A DNA stretch of 64,000 bases, from positions 1 through 64,000 of the forward strand of contig NZ_JALKAJ010000005.1 of the NCBI RefSeq assembly GCF_023015615.1. The letters run 5' to 3'. Below are positions 42,222 to 51,891 of the stretch, one piece after another; the first letter of the stretch is position 1; each line of letters opens with the position of its first letter. The translations under genes were made by a program, and so were the position numbers. Under the pieces are notes generated by a model that saw nothing but the letters and a program-made list of their open reading frames with translations, had not been told where the DNA came from and ran no database searches. The DNA comes from Qipengyuania sp. S6317L1. Lineage in GTDB: Bacteria; Pseudomonadota; Alphaproteobacteria; Sphingomonadales; Sphingomonadaceae.

Positions 42222-44831
42222 CTACGCAGCGATTGAGCCTTTGTCGCCGCGGTGAACCTTGCCGGTAGTTTCCGTCGCCTTGCGGTCAAACTTGGAGAGC
42301 GCAGGGCGACCAAAAAGATAGCCCTGAAAGTTCGAGCAGCCCAGTTCGGTCATCACCCTGGCTTGCTCTTCGTTCTCGATGCCCTCGGCGGTTACCTCAA
42401 TGCCAAGCGATTGGGCAAGCGCAACGATGGCTGCGACCATGGCCTGGCTGCGCGAGGAACCTGCTGCGGCTGATTGTACGAATTCGCGGTCGATCTTGAT
42501 CATCGAGAAGTCCATCTTGTCGATGTAGTTCAGCGATGAATAGCCGCTGCCAAAGTCATCCAACGCGAAGGTCACGCCAAGACCCTTAAGGCTTTTGAGC
42601 AACTGTTCGACCTGCTCATCCATATCGAGAACGAGGGATTCGGTCAGCTCAAGGACAAGTCGATCAGGTTGGAGGCCGCTGCTCGCCAATGCCTGTGCAA
42701 CGGTGTTGAGGAACGCGGGGTCGTTCATTTGCAAGGTCGAGATGTTGACGGTGAGTTTGACGTGCTCGGGCCACGTGGCCGCTTCTGTGCATGCCCTGCG
42801 CAGCATCCAGGCTCCGAGGCGCTCGATAAGCCGGCCTTCCTCTGCCACTGGAATAAACACATCGGGAGGGACAATGCCGCGCTCTGGATGGGTCCAGCGC
42901 ATCAACGCTTCGTTACAGATTACGGAGCGATCCGAACCCTTCACTATCGGCTGGTAGCAGACGGACATTTGGCCGTTCTCAAGCGCGGCTTCGAGATCGG
43001 TTTCAAGGCTCGAGCGGTCTTCGAGCTTGTCGCGCATGGTGTTTTCATAAACGATTGTTCTGCCACGACCGTGATCCTTCGCTGTGTAAAGCGCAAGATC
43101 GGCGTTGGTCATGTGCACACTGGCATTGGCCGAAGAGGTGATGGGCGCAAGACCGATGGACGCGCCGATCAGAATTTCGAAACCGTCGATCTGGAACGGC
43201 TCGCTCACTTCTTGAATGACCCGGTCGGAAAGCTCTTTCGCTTCCTCAAGGCTGATCCCGGCGGGCATGATCATTGCAAATTCATCACCGCCCAGGCGGC
43301 CGATCGTGGCCTCCTCGCCGGCGGTTTCGCGGAAACGATTGGCCACTTGTGCAAGGAGTTGGTCGCCAGCGCCATGGCCAAACACGTCATTGACCTGTTT
43401 GAACCGGTCGAGATCGATAAAGGCAAGCACCGGAGGCTCTGCAAATTCTTCGCGTTTCTCGATCAAAGCTTCAAGCAGGGTTCGGAAATGGTCGCGCGAG
43501 TAAAGCTGGGTAAGCCCGTCGTGCTGGATCACGTGGGTAAGCTTCTCGTTGGCTTCCTTGATACCCTTGCGGCTGCGGTTGACTGTGCGAAGCATCAACA
43601 TGGCTGCGATAAAGGCAATGATCGCGAGCACAACCAGCGCGGTCAGTAGAATGACCTGGTTTTGCGCATGGCTCAGGCGCGCCTCGTTGGCGGCCTTTTC
43701 AAGCGACAGGGTGGAAATCTGAAGCTCGCGGTTGGCAGCATCAAAGCGTGCCGCCAGAAGCGCGTTGTTCGCGGTTGAGGACAGATTGCGCGCGCGTCCG
43801 TCAATGCGATAGAAAGCCTCCAGATGCTGCGCTGCAAGTTTGTAGTTCTCGGCCTCGGAGTACACCGCATAAGCGGTTTCGTGAAAATCGCGGAAGAAGG
43901 GGGAGGTTGTCTTGAGATCCTCACCCGCAAAGGTCCGCGCGAGATACATGCGTGCATCCGCCAATTCCCCTCGCTCCACTGCGATCTGCGCCTTCACCCC
44001 GTAAAGGAACGGGCGCCATTGGGGTGCGCTTGAATTGGCGATGTTCAATCCCAGACTGACCGTGCGTTCTGCCGCGTCAAGATTGCCTGCGAGATATTGG
44101 GTCGATGCGATATTGGTCAAAATGCGCGCTTCGAGAAGCGGGCTGTTCATCTGTGAAGCGACCGTGAGCGCTGCGCGAAACTCTGCTTCTGCCGCTACCA
44201 GACGGTTCAGCTCCTTGAGCGCATTTCCGGTGTTATTATGCGCGGAAAGAGCAAGGGCCTTGTCCTCTGGATAGACCTCATTCGCCTGCTTGTAATAGCT
44301 CAGCACGCGCTCATAGTCGCGCGCATCGGAATAAAGCGAGCCGATATTCTGAAGCACGATCGCACGGCCGCGATCGTCTTTCAGTGCGTCATAGATCTCG
44401 TGCGCTTGCAGGAATGAATCGAGCGCCTTGCCATATTCGCCTTTGCTAACCGACAAGCCTGCTTCCGAGCGCAACAGGTCAGCGTGCAGTTTCGATCCAT
44501 TGAAATTAAGGGTCGCTGCGTCAATCGCACTTTTAATGATCTGCGCCGCATCGTCAGCGCGGTTCAGGCGCATCAGAGCTTCAGCTTCGAGCCATTGCGC
44601 CGTCAGCCGCGCCTTTTGTGCGTCTTTGTCGTCACCTGGGAAAAGCGAGCCGGCTTTGCGCGCAAGCTCCAATGCCTCTGCCGAATCCGCCATCATCGTG
44701 GCTTTGGCTTTGTTGATGGCTGCGTCGAAGGCCTCGTGGTCCGGATGGTTCGCTGCTGCTGGCACAGCTGCCAAAGCGACAAGAATTGGCAATGCGACGC
44801 GGCGCATCTTCCTGTGGCTTTGCTTCAACAT
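42222..44831 (-). CDS. TPR-sensor GGDEF-EAL protein (c-di-GMP turnover)
   Basis: About 869 residues. A signal sequence (MLKQSHRKMRRVALPILVALAAVPAAA) is followed by a periplasmic region of tetratricopeptide repeats, a membrane segment (ILLTALVVLAIIAFIAAMLML), a GGDEF domain with an intact GGDEF, and an EAL domain with EALMRW and DDFGSGYSSLNYI. Both catalytic signatures look complete, so it may make and break c-di-GMP under control of the TPR part. ATG 44831 has GGTGGGGA at suitable spacing; ATG 44837 is also possible. It lies 71 bp downstream of the autotransporter gene. Confidence 0.9.
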   Translation of the reverse strand: MLKQSHRKMRRVALPILVALAAVPAAANHPDHEAFDAAINKAKATMMADSAEALELARKAGSLFPGDDKDAQKARLTAQWLEAEALMRLNRADDAAQIIKSAIDAATLNFNGSKLHADLLRSEAGLSVSKGEYGKALDSFLQAHEIYDALKDDRGRAIVLQNIGSLYSDARDYERVLSYYKQANEVYPEDKALALSAHNNTGNALKELNRLVAAEAEFRAALTVASQMNSPLLEARILTNIASTQYLAGNLDAAERTVSLGLNIANSSAPQWRPFLYGVKAQIAVERGELADARMYLARTFAGEDLKTTSPFFRDFHETAYAVYSEAENYKLAAQHLEAFYRIDGRARNLSSTANNALLAARFDAANRELQISTLSLEKAANEARLSHAQNQVILLTALVVLAIIAFIAAMLMLRTVNRSRKGIKEANEKLTHVIQHDGLTQLYSRDHFRTLLEALIEKREEFAEPPVLAFIDLDRFKQVNDVFGHGAGDQLLAQVANRFRETAGEEATIGRLGGDEFAMIMPAGISLEEAKELSDRVIQEVSEPFQIDGFEILIGASIGLAPITSSANASVHMTNADLALYTAKDHGRGRTIVYENTMRDKLEDRSSLETDLEAALENGQMSVCYQPIVKGSDRSVICNEALMRWTHPERGIVPPDVFIPVAEEGRLIERLGAWMLRRACTEAATWPEHVKLTVNISTLQMNDPAFLNTVAQALASSGLQPDRLVLELTESLVLDMDEQVEQLLKSLKGLGVTFALDDFGSGYSSLNYIDKMDFSMIKIDREFVQSAAAGSSRSQAMVAAIVALAQSLGIEVTAEGIENEEQARVMTELGCSNFQGYLFGRPALSKFDRKATETTGKVHRGDKGSIAA

Positions 44832-44902
44832 ACTCATTCCCCACCCGAGCCAGAAACCCGGCACCTGCAAATTTCGGCTCATGTGCGACGGCTTCACGAG
44901 GA

Positions 44903-47900
44903 TCAGAAGCGCAGGCTGAAGTTCCCTCCAACGACCATCCCGCCTTCATCGATTGTGTCACCTGCACTGACATAGCGACCAAAAACACCAAACTCAGAAG
45001 ATCTGGTTAATTTCGTTGCATAAACTGCTTCTGTCGTGATGCGGCGCTTGGTCTCAATCCCGAAGGTTTGAGTGACCGGTCCGATTTCTCCGGTGTCACG
45101 GTTGATGATCTGATCGCTGGTGAATTGCAGATTGCCGTCTTCGATCTGGAGCGGTTGAGCGACCGAGACGCGCAGCATGTCGTCGGCTGAGAACACGCCC
45201 TGTTTCGTCGCCGAGAATTGGCCGGCGGTTGCCCAGATTGAGCCAGCGCTGGTGAAGAGCTGATCGTTTGAAGTGGCTGTGCGGGCGCCCGTCGCAGACA
45301 CGTCAAGGCTGATGCCAGCGCCAAGAGCAACCGATGCCGAGAGCGTCATGGCCTCGGTTTGCGATCCGTTGCCCAAAAGCGCGTCCGACCCGGTTTGCGT
45401 GCCAAGCAGCGCATCGTCTTCATCGAGCATCGTCAGTTGAGCGCCAAAAGAAACCGCATCGCTGACCTTGTGTTCAAGGTCGAGGGTCAGAGCGTTCGCA
45501 GAGCGATCGCCCAAGGTGCTGCGCAGGAACTGAGCAACCGCGTCGTTTGGTGCGACATCGTCATCGCCTTCGGTGTTCTGTGAGTAACCCACGCGAACGG
45601 TGGTGTTCTCGGCAATCTTATATCCCATTTGAGCGAAGGTTTCACCCGACGCAAAGCCAAGAACTGGGTTCACGCCGCCAGTGAAGGGATCGTGATCGCT
45701 CATCACGCCGAAACGGTAGCCTGAAAGCGCCATCGCGCCCTGGCCGTGGCCAAAGGTGAAAGAGGCCTTGCCGGATGGTTCGGTCAGGGTCGCAGCGCCA
45801 TGAACCATGCGCAACTGACCGGTTTGGTCATAACGAGGCGCCATGGCATCATAGCGCAGCGTCCATTCCCCGTTGATCTCGCCGCCGCTTTGGCGAAGCT
45901 CGCTGAAGCCTGCGAGGCCATTGCCGGCGGCATCCTTGCCCTGGCTGTTGATCCAATTGGCGAGGCGTTGACCGATGTAATCCTGAAGCCGCTCGCTGCC
46001 ACGGCCAAGGGCATCCGTGCTCTTGCCATAGGCGAGGGCTGATGCAGGGATGCTGAAGTCGCGGTGAGTGTTGCCGACTGTTTCGAAGCCGGTGAAGAAC
46101 ACGTTCTCGGTCGCCCAATGGTCCGGGATGCCGCCATTTAGAACGCCATCGGCGGTCATCTTGGAGCTTTTCCAACCGTTGCCGCTTGCGATATACATCG
46201 AAAACGTCATCGAGTTGAAGTCGAGCGGCGATTGCGATGCCGCAACATCGAGCAAGCCCCAGCCATAGACTTCATCCGGGCCCAGCGCGCCAAGATCGCG
46301 TGCCGAACGGAAGATGATGTCGGCCGATGCCTCCGGATTTGCTGCAAGCCACGGCCAGCGGTCGTGCAGAAGCGCGATTGCACCCGAAACGAGTGGAGCA
46401 GCAAAGGAGGTGCCCGAATGGCGGGTCACGCCGCCCTGGCCGTCCGACATGAGCAACAGTTCGCCCGGAGCCACTACCGTGCGCAGATACAGCTCGTTTC
46501 CAGCCTCGCATACGCCATTGTTGAGCAGGCAAGTGTTGCCGGGGCGGTTGGAGAAGGATGAAATTTCGCCAGCTGGATTGACCGAGCCGACAAAAATCGT
46601 CGTCGCATTGTCGCGGCCGAAATACCACTCAATATCAGAGTTCTGTGTCACTCCGTCGTTGCCAGCAGCGATGACATAGACCGTATCCCGGTTGACGGTT
46701 CGAATGTCGCTGCGGGCGAAAATGTCCGCAAGACCTTGCGATGCCACCCAACCCGGTTCGCCCAGTGAAAGGTTGATGATGCTGGTGCGGCCAAACTGGT
46801 TTGCGCTTTTGAGGCCGTTTGGTTGCATGGCAAGGATGCCGGTCACAACTTCATCCCAACCGGTGTTCCCGTTCGCGTTGAACGGGTTGTAGGTGGCGAT
46901 GTTAACATCTGGCGCAATGCCCATCACGCCCTCACCGTCGTGGGCGCCTGCGATCAGGCTGGCAACGCCTGCACCATGCCCGCCAACGAGTGTGTTGTGG
47001 CCACCGGCCCAAACGATGTTGTTGGAAAGGTCGGTATCGGTTGTGAAGCTGCCGTCGATGATGCCGATGATGGTGTCACGGCCATTGCCCTGAATTTGGG
47101 TGATCGCAGGGGTCCAGTTGATCGACGTCATCCAGTGATCGAGTTGATCAATGCCCGAATATTGGTTGAGCGTATCGTGCCAGTCGAGGAAAAATGCCGC
47201 GCGCTGCTGAGGCGTCCAGGTCTCGATGACCGCTTTGTGATTGGAACTGTAGGCACCATGGCGCGCGAAAACTTCATTCACCAAGCTGTCGAAGGAGTTT
47301 CCGGTCTTGGCAGTGTAGGCAGCACCAAACTGACTTTCACCTTGAGCGATCAGGTCAGCCAAAGCCGCCATCATTCTGTTCGGTGCGCCATCGCGCAGGA
47401 TATCTCCGTTGATCACGGTGATCGCGTCGAATTTCGCTTCGACAAGACTGATTTGCGAGTGGTGTTGTTCCCAGAAATTCCCGAATTGTTCGAGGTGCTT
47501 ACTGTCGAAAGCTACGATATCACCATAGAAAGCGCCAATATCCCCCCAGAATGGCGTGATATCGCCGTAAAATGGGCTGATGTCGCCCCAGAACGGATTA
47601 ATGTCGCCGTAGAAGGGGTTGATGGTGCCATAGAACGGATTGATGTCGCCCCAGAAGGCGCCAATGTTACCGTAGAACGGGTTGATGTCGCCGTAGAACG
47701 GATTGATGTCGCCATACCGTGCTTCGATTGAGCGAAGGGTAACGGTGCCGCCTTGAGCCTGATCGCTCGTCACCAGTGTCTCGCCAGACAGCGCAGTCGA
47801 CAATTGAGGTGCGCCGTTATGCGATGCGTTGAACGCCTTGAGCATTGCGCTTGGCACGAGTGCCTCGCTCGCCGTGGCTGGCTCGCCCATGATATAGGCG

Positions 47901-48028
47901 GCTGATGCCTTCGGCTGAACGCCGTCAGCGGCAGGAGCGTTGGCATCATCGTTTTGCGCATGGGCGGTTCCCATAAGCGAAACAGCAAGTGCGATCCCTG
48001 CGGTGCTGCGTGCAAAAAGCGTTTTCAT
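44903..48028 (-). CDS. S8 serine-protease autotransporter with heptapeptide repeats
   Basis: A 1041-residue secreted protease. A signal peptide (to Ala-His-Ala-Gln) precedes ten tandem 7-residue repeats (residues 105-174, consensus YGDINPF), then a subtilisin-type domain with Asp325, His351 (GGHGAGVASLIAG), oxyanion Asn457, and Ser541 (GTSFAAP). The remaining 450 residues have beta-barrel character, ending in a terminal Phe (GNFSLRF), as expected for an autotransporter translocator. All catalytic residues appear present. It is upstream of the TPR-GGDEF-EAL gene on the same strand. The target protein is unknown. Confidence 0.9.
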   Translation of the reverse strand: MKTLFARSTAGIALAVSLMGTAHAQNDDANAPAADGVQPKASAAYIMGEPATASEALVPSAMLKAFNASHNGAPQLSTALSGETLVTSDQAQGGTVTLRSIEARYGDINPFYGDINPFYGNIGAFWGDINPFYGTINPFYGDINPFWGDISPFYGDITPFWGDIGAFYGDIVAFDSKHLEQFGNFWEQHHSQISLVEAKFDAITVINGDILRDGAPNRMMAALADLIAQGESQFGAAYTAKTGNSFDSLVNEVFARHGAYSSNHKAVIETWTPQQRAAFFLDWHDTLNQYSGIDQLDHWMTSINWTPAITQIQGNGRDTIIGIIDGSFTTDTDLSNNIVWAGGHNTLVGGHGAGVASLIAGAHDGEGVMGIAPDVNIATYNPFNANGNTGWDEVVTGILAMQPNGLKSANQFGRTSIINLSLGEPGWVASQGLADIFARSDIRTVNRDTVYVIAAGNDGVTQNSDIEWYFGRDNATTIFVGSVNPAGEISSFSNRPGNTCLLNNGVCEAGNELYLRTVVAPGELLLMSDGQGGVTRHSGTSFAAPLVSGAIALLHDRWPWLAANPEASADIIFRSARDLGALGPDEVYGWGLLDVAASQSPLDFNSMTFSMYIASGNGWKSSKMTADGVLNGGIPDHWATENVFFTGFETVGNTHRDFSIPASALAYGKSTDALGRGSERLQDYIGQRLANWINSQGKDAAGNGLAGFSELRQSGGEINGEWTLRYDAMAPRYDQTGQLRMVHGAATLTEPSGKASFTFGHGQGAMALSGYRFGVMSDHDPFTGGVNPVLGFASGETFAQMGYKIAENTTVRVGYSQNTEGDDDVAPNDAVAQFLRSTLGDRSANALTLDLEHKVSDAVSFGAQLTMLDEDDALLGTQTGSDALLGNGSQTEAMTLSASVALGAGISLDVSATGARTATSNDQLFTSAGSIWATAGQFSATKQGVFSADDMLRVSVAQPLQIEDGNLQFTSDQIINRDTGEIGPVTQTFGIETKRRITTEAVYATKLTRSSEFGVFGRYVSAGDTIDEGGMVVGGNFSLRF
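47507..47716 (-). repeat. Ten tandem 21-bp repeats encoding YGDINPF-type heptapeptides
   Basis: Ten consecutive copies of the pattern [Y/W]-G-[D/N/T]-I-[N/G/S/T/V]-[P/A]-F without a single insertion or deletion. The coding DNA keeps the period at 21 bp but differs in third positions and in Tyr/Trp choice, so the array is maintained by selection on protein rather than by very recent duplication. Confidence 0.95.
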
Positions 48029-48373
48029 TTCGGTTACCCTAACTCTGGAACGGCCTCAGTTGGCCTGTTCGTGCTCCTGTAATTAGGGGGGCGATATGTG
48101 CTGCCGGTTCATGGGAATGGTTAAAATTTTAACAGCTTTGCAGCCCACAACATGCGACGAATTTCAGCCGGCTTGGGGGCGATGATGCGCGTTCTTGCGG
48201 ATCCTGCTGGTTAAACCTGAGTAAACGCCTGCAAGGCTGGCATCTGCATAGTGTTTGAAAGGTTCAACACGTTAACACGGTCGGTGGGTGCTATCTCTCA
48301 TAACGCTTGCAAACAGCATCACGTGATTCGGGCATCAGACCCAAGATTGCATCCTTTGATTAAGGGGCGGTCG
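48029..48373. promoter_or_regulatory. Upstream region of the S8 autotransporter
   Basis: 345 bp between the autotransporter start and the end of the response-regulator gene, both on the minus strand. It holds a 14-bp perfect palindrome, GTTAAAATTTTAAC (48120-48133), about 92 bp upstream of the protease start, and AT-rich stretches among GC-rich sequence. It probably contains the autotransporter promoter. No terminator is clear. Confidence 0.45.
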
Positions 48374-49105
48374 CTACGGCAGTGTCTCTATCGCCTCGTG
48401 GATGAGCTTGCGCATCTCGATCATATCCAGGAGTGCCGGCACTTCATTTTGCGAGACTGTTTTAAACAAGGCTGCATGTTTGGTGGCAACTTCATCGAGT
48501 AAGCTTCTGATTGCGAGTGTTTTTCCGCCTTGTGGGGCGCTTAATACCTCGCGCGATGTGATTGTGGCCAGCTTGTCTTCGAGCTCTGCCCGCTTCTCGA
48601 TCTCCGATTGCAGATCCTGTTCAAGATCAGCCACCACCAAGCTGCGGATTGTCGCTTGTTCGTCGAGCGCTTCGTTCTCGTGCTTCAGGTTTCTGGTGCT
48701 TGATTTGCGGATTACGTGCGATTCAATGCGCGCTTTGAGCACGTCATAATCGATGGGTTTGGTAACATAGTCATCTGCACCAGCACGAAGCGCCTCAACG
48801 GTGGCCTCGCTTTCGGCCCGGGCTGTGACCATGATTACAGGAAGGCTGTCAGTTTCCGGATTGGACCTGATCCTGTGAAGCACTTCGATCCCGTTCATCT
48901 GAGGCATCATATAGTCGAGCAGGATCATGTCGGGTTTGCTGTGTGACAAATGCTTTAAGGCCTCGTGCCCGCTTTCTACCGAACTGACACGGTAAGACAT
49001 CATTTCCAGCCGACGGGTCATCACCGCGCGATTGGCGTCGATGTCATCCACAATCAGAATCTGGGTTGAGGGCGAATTTGGTGCGTTTTGGGGGATGGCC
49101 GTCAT
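48374..49105 (-). CDS. Response regulator with C-terminal coiled coil
   Basis: A 243-residue protein. Residues 15-135 are a receiver domain with the acidic pair IVDDID, the phosphorylation site in LLDYMMPQMNG, a Thr in VTARAE, and Lys in TKPIDY. The rest is a predicted coiled coil (ENEALDEQATIRSL, LEQDLQSEIEKRAELEDKL) with no recognisable output domain. The start overlaps the end of the hybrid kinase gene by four bases, so it is the likely partner of that kinase. Confidence 0.9.
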   Translation of the reverse strand: MTAIPQNAPNSPSTQILIVDDIDANRAVMTRRLEMMSYRVSSVESGHEALKHLSHSKPDMILLDYMMPQMNGIEVLHRIRSNPETDSLPVIMVTARAESEATVEALRAGADDYVTKPIDYDVLKARIESHVIRKSSTRNLKHENEALDEQATIRSLVVADLEQDLQSEIEKRAELEDKLATITSREVLSAPQGGKTLAIRSLLDEVATKHAALFKTVSQNEVPALLDMIEMRKLIHEAIETLP

Positions 49106-51357
49106 GATTGCTCCTCAAGCTCTTCGCTGGATTGATCCTTCTGATGCTCGGCGATGCTATGGGCGAGCTTGCGAGGAGAAAGACCGTTCTTTGCGAGAAT
49201 CCGGGTCACGGTCTCGTCGATCTCGGCCGTTTCCTCCTCGCCCAGTGCGCGCCCGGTCACGACAAACGTCGCTGGGCGGATGTCGGGCTCCATCGCGGTG
49301 ATCACCTTGATAAGATCAAAGCCGCTGCCGCCCGTCATGTTGAGGTCGGTGACCACAATGTCGAAACGGCTTTCGCCAAGACGCTTGGCTGCAAGCGAGC
49401 CATTGACCACGATCTCGACCGTGTATCCCATCTGCTCCAACCCTCGTCGGTAAAGCCGAGCGATGGCGTCATGATCTTCTGCGATCAGAATACGGCCTGA
49501 ACGGCGTCCCGAATACAGCTGGAGAACTTCGCTAACCTGCGAAGGGCTCACCGGTTTCGTCAGATGATCAATCGCCCCGGCTTCGACCGATTTGCTCTCG
49601 TCATCATTGACCGAGACGACAACCACGGGGATGTGTTCGATTGCCGGGTCGCTACGCGCCTCGGCCAATAAGTCCCAGCCATCCACTCTTGGCATCGCAA
49701 GATCGAGAAGAACCACGCTCGGATTGTTTGCGCGAATTGCGGCGAGCCCTTTTTCGCCGTCAGATGCCGTCTTCACGCGGTAACCTGCTTGCTCGGCAAT
49801 TCGCACGATAAGCTGGCACGCGCTTGGCTGATCATCAATAACCAGAGCCAGCGGTTTGTCGCCCGCGTCCTGTGTTTCGGTTGCGTCCTCGCAATCGGGC
49901 TGCTCAACCGCTTGATCTCGCGACAGGTCATCGAGGATGCGCACCGTGAAGCACGAACCTATTCCAGGCTTTGCTTCCACCGTAACGCTTCCCTCCAGTA
50001 GGTCAGCAAAAAGAGCGACGATCGCAAGGCCCAAACCGGTGCCGCCATATTGCCGTGTGGTCGATTGGTCCGCCTGGCTAAAGGGTTTGAACAGCCGTTC
50101 CTGATCTTTTTCGCTGATCCCGATACCTGTGTCGGTGACGGAAAAGACGAGTTCACTGGCCTCGCGCCGTGCAGCGAGGATTATCTGGCCATGCTCGGTG
50201 AACTTGCAGGCGTTGGACCCCAGGTTCAGGAGAATCTGGCGCAGTTTGCCGGAATCGGTGTTGGCTTTGCCGAGGTCATCCGAAAGCGATAGGCTGATCT
50301 CGCTCTGATTGCGCTGCGCCATGGGGGCGAGCATTTTCTCAACATCGCGCAGGACTCGGGCCACTTCGAATTCGTGAACATCAATGTCCATTCGCCCGGC
50401 CTCGATTTTTGACAGATCAAGAATGCCATTGATGAGTTCCAGCAATTGCTGGGCTGAGGTATGAACCCAGCGCACGTCATCGAGAGAGCGTTCCATTCCT
50501 TTAAGCGCCAGCTCTTCGCGCAGCACTTCCGAATAGCCGAGAATAGCATTGAGCGGAGTGCGCAGTTCGTGGCTCATGTTCGCAAGGAATTGTGACTTTG
50601 CGAGATTCGCAGATTCTGCCGCATCACGCGCTTCCCGAAGGTCGTTGGCATTTTCGCGCAGTTCGACAGTGCCGCTTTCGATTTTAGCGAGCATTTCATT
50701 GAAGCTGGTCGAAATAGCTGCGAAATCCGGATCGTGCTCAACGGGCAGACGCATGGTGTAATCGCCCGAGGTTTGTAACTGTCGCATCGCGCCCACAAGC
50801 CTGTCGATGGGCTTGAACACCATCGCCCGCAGTGCACGTGCGATGATCAGAGAAAAGACCATGCAGACCGAAAACAGCAGCACAATCGTACCAATGGTCT
50901 CTTCCACTATGTCCGACATCGAGCGCGGCGTAACCACCATCTCGACAAGGCCGAGGGAAACCCCGTCGACCAGGATACTTTCGCCGATCACCTCGCCTTC
51001 TGGCAGATCGTCCGGCGCGGCATCGTCTGGCGATTTGATGAATTCTGCAAATACTGCGCCCTCGCGGTCAAAGACGTGAACGGAGCGAATGTCCTCGATC
51101 CCCCGGACCGACATCAAGGTCTCGCGCGTAACATCACGATCATCAAACAGGATTGCAGGGGCGACATTATCCGCGAGCAGGTTTGCAATCTGGTGGTGAC
51201 GCTGGTCTGAGAGTTGCGCCTCGGTCTGATACTGGATCGCGAACAGGCCAAGGCAGGCGAGCAAGAGCGCCAGCGCAGCTGACGAGGTGGTCATCGCCGC
51301 AAGCTTGGTGCGGAAACGCATCGGGCCGAAGAGGGAGGCTTTCTTTGCGGCCATCAT
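49102..51357 (-). CDS. Hybrid sensor histidine kinase with CHASE8-like sensor
   Basis: A 751-residue membrane kinase. It has a first membrane segment (residues 25-42), a periplasmic sensor resembling CHASE8 (LADNVAPAILFDDRDVTRETLMSV), a second membrane segment (154-176), HAMP, HisKA with phospho-acceptor His263 (NMSHELRTPLNA), an ATPase domain (NLGSNACKFT, DTGIGIS, GGTGLGLAI), and two receiver domains (LLDLAMP, VVTDLNM). CHASE8 sensors are known from YfiN-type diguanylate cyclases regulated by YfiR; the neighbouring YfiR gene fits. Starts of HK and RR genes are both coupled by ATGA overlaps. Confidence 0.92.
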   Translation of the reverse strand: MMAAKKASLFGPMRFRTKLAAMTTSSAALALLLACLGLFAIQYQTEAQLSDQRHHQIANLLADNVAPAILFDDRDVTRETLMSVRGIEDIRSVHVFDREGAVFAEFIKSPDDAAPDDLPEGEVIGESILVDGVSLGLVEMVVTPRSMSDIVEETIGTIVLLFSVCMVFSLIIARALRAMVFKPIDRLVGAMRQLQTSGDYTMRLPVEHDPDFAAISTSFNEMLAKIESGTVELRENANDLREARDAAESANLAKSQFLANMSHELRTPLNAILGYSEVLREELALKGMERSLDDVRWVHTSAQQLLELINGILDLSKIEAGRMDIDVHEFEVARVLRDVEKMLAPMAQRNQSEISLSLSDDLGKANTDSGKLRQILLNLGSNACKFTEHGQIILAARREASELVFSVTDTGIGISEKDQERLFKPFSQADQSTTRQYGGTGLGLAIVALFADLLEGSVTVEAKPGIGSCFTVRILDDLSRDQAVEQPDCEDATETQDAGDKPLALVIDDQPSACQLIVRIAEQAGYRVKTASDGEKGLAAIRANNPSVVLLDLAMPRVDGWDLLAEARSDPAIEHIPVVVVSVNDDESKSVEAGAIDHLTKPVSPSQVSEVLQLYSGRRSGRILIAEDHDAIARLYRRGLEQMGYTVEIVVNGSLAAKRLGESRFDIVVTDLNMTGGSGFDLIKVITAMEPDIRPATFVVTGRALGEEETAEIDETVTRILAKNGLSPRKLAHSIAEHQKDQSSEELEEQS

Positions 51358-51878
51358 CGCCGGACCCGCGCAGCGAGGCGCACCAGTCTTGAGCTGATAC
51401 GCAAACGATTGTTGCTCGCCTGTCCCAGGTTGATTTCGAAGCGGACCTGCCCCCCGGTCTTGACCAGCCCGACGGTGCCGTCTGCATCGACAAACCGGGG
51501 ACCGTCACCCATGACCAAGCGACCCTGACGCTGCGCCGAACGGATTACAGATGGATTGTTGCCCGCAAGATAGACGACCTCGCAACCTGCGAACGATCCG
51601 CTGGCGATGGACCTGGTGCGAATAGCGCGTTTTCCGATGCGCTGGTTGGTGAGCGCGCGTATCTGGCGCGATGCCTCAATGCGCGGATCAATGCACAGGT
51701 CGAGCGTCGTTTCTGTGTTCCCCGGAAAATCCACAAACCGCAAAATGTTGAGCACGATTGCGGCTTTGAGTTCGCCGCTGTCACGCGACTGCGCCTGTGC
51801 GGGCGCGCCTGAAGCGAAGGTCAGCAAGGCCGCCACCAAGGCAAGGTGAGGTGAACGGCGAAGGATGAGAGTGAGCAT
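51354..51878 (-). CDS. YfiR-family periplasmic protein
   Basis: A 174-residue protein with a signal sequence (MLTLILRRSPHLALVAALLTFASGAPAQAQ) and the YfiR pattern: LKAAIVLNILRFVDFPG, LDLCIDPR, SFAGCEVVYLAG, and LVKTGGQVRFEINL near the C terminus. YfiR proteins inhibit CHASE8-type partners from the periplasm. Here the partner would be the adjacent hybrid kinase rather than a diguanylate cyclase. ATG 51878 follows GGGGGG at 6 bases; ATG 51884 is too close. The stop overlaps the kinase start (ATGA). Confidence 0.9.
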   Translation of the reverse strand: MLTLILRRSPHLALVAALLTFASGAPAQAQSRDSGELKAAIVLNILRFVDFPGNTETTLDLCIDPRIEASRQIRALTNQRIGKRAIRTRSIASGSFAGCEVVYLAGNNPSVIRSAQRQGRLVMGDGPRFVDADGTVGLVKTGGQVRFEINLGQASNNRLRISSRLVRLAARVRR

Positions 51879-51891
51879 GGTCATCCCCCCA

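Noticed and set aside
47507..47716. Possible CRISPR array or satellite
   Set aside because: The 21-bp period is in frame with no spacers; it encodes heptapeptides inside a protease gene.
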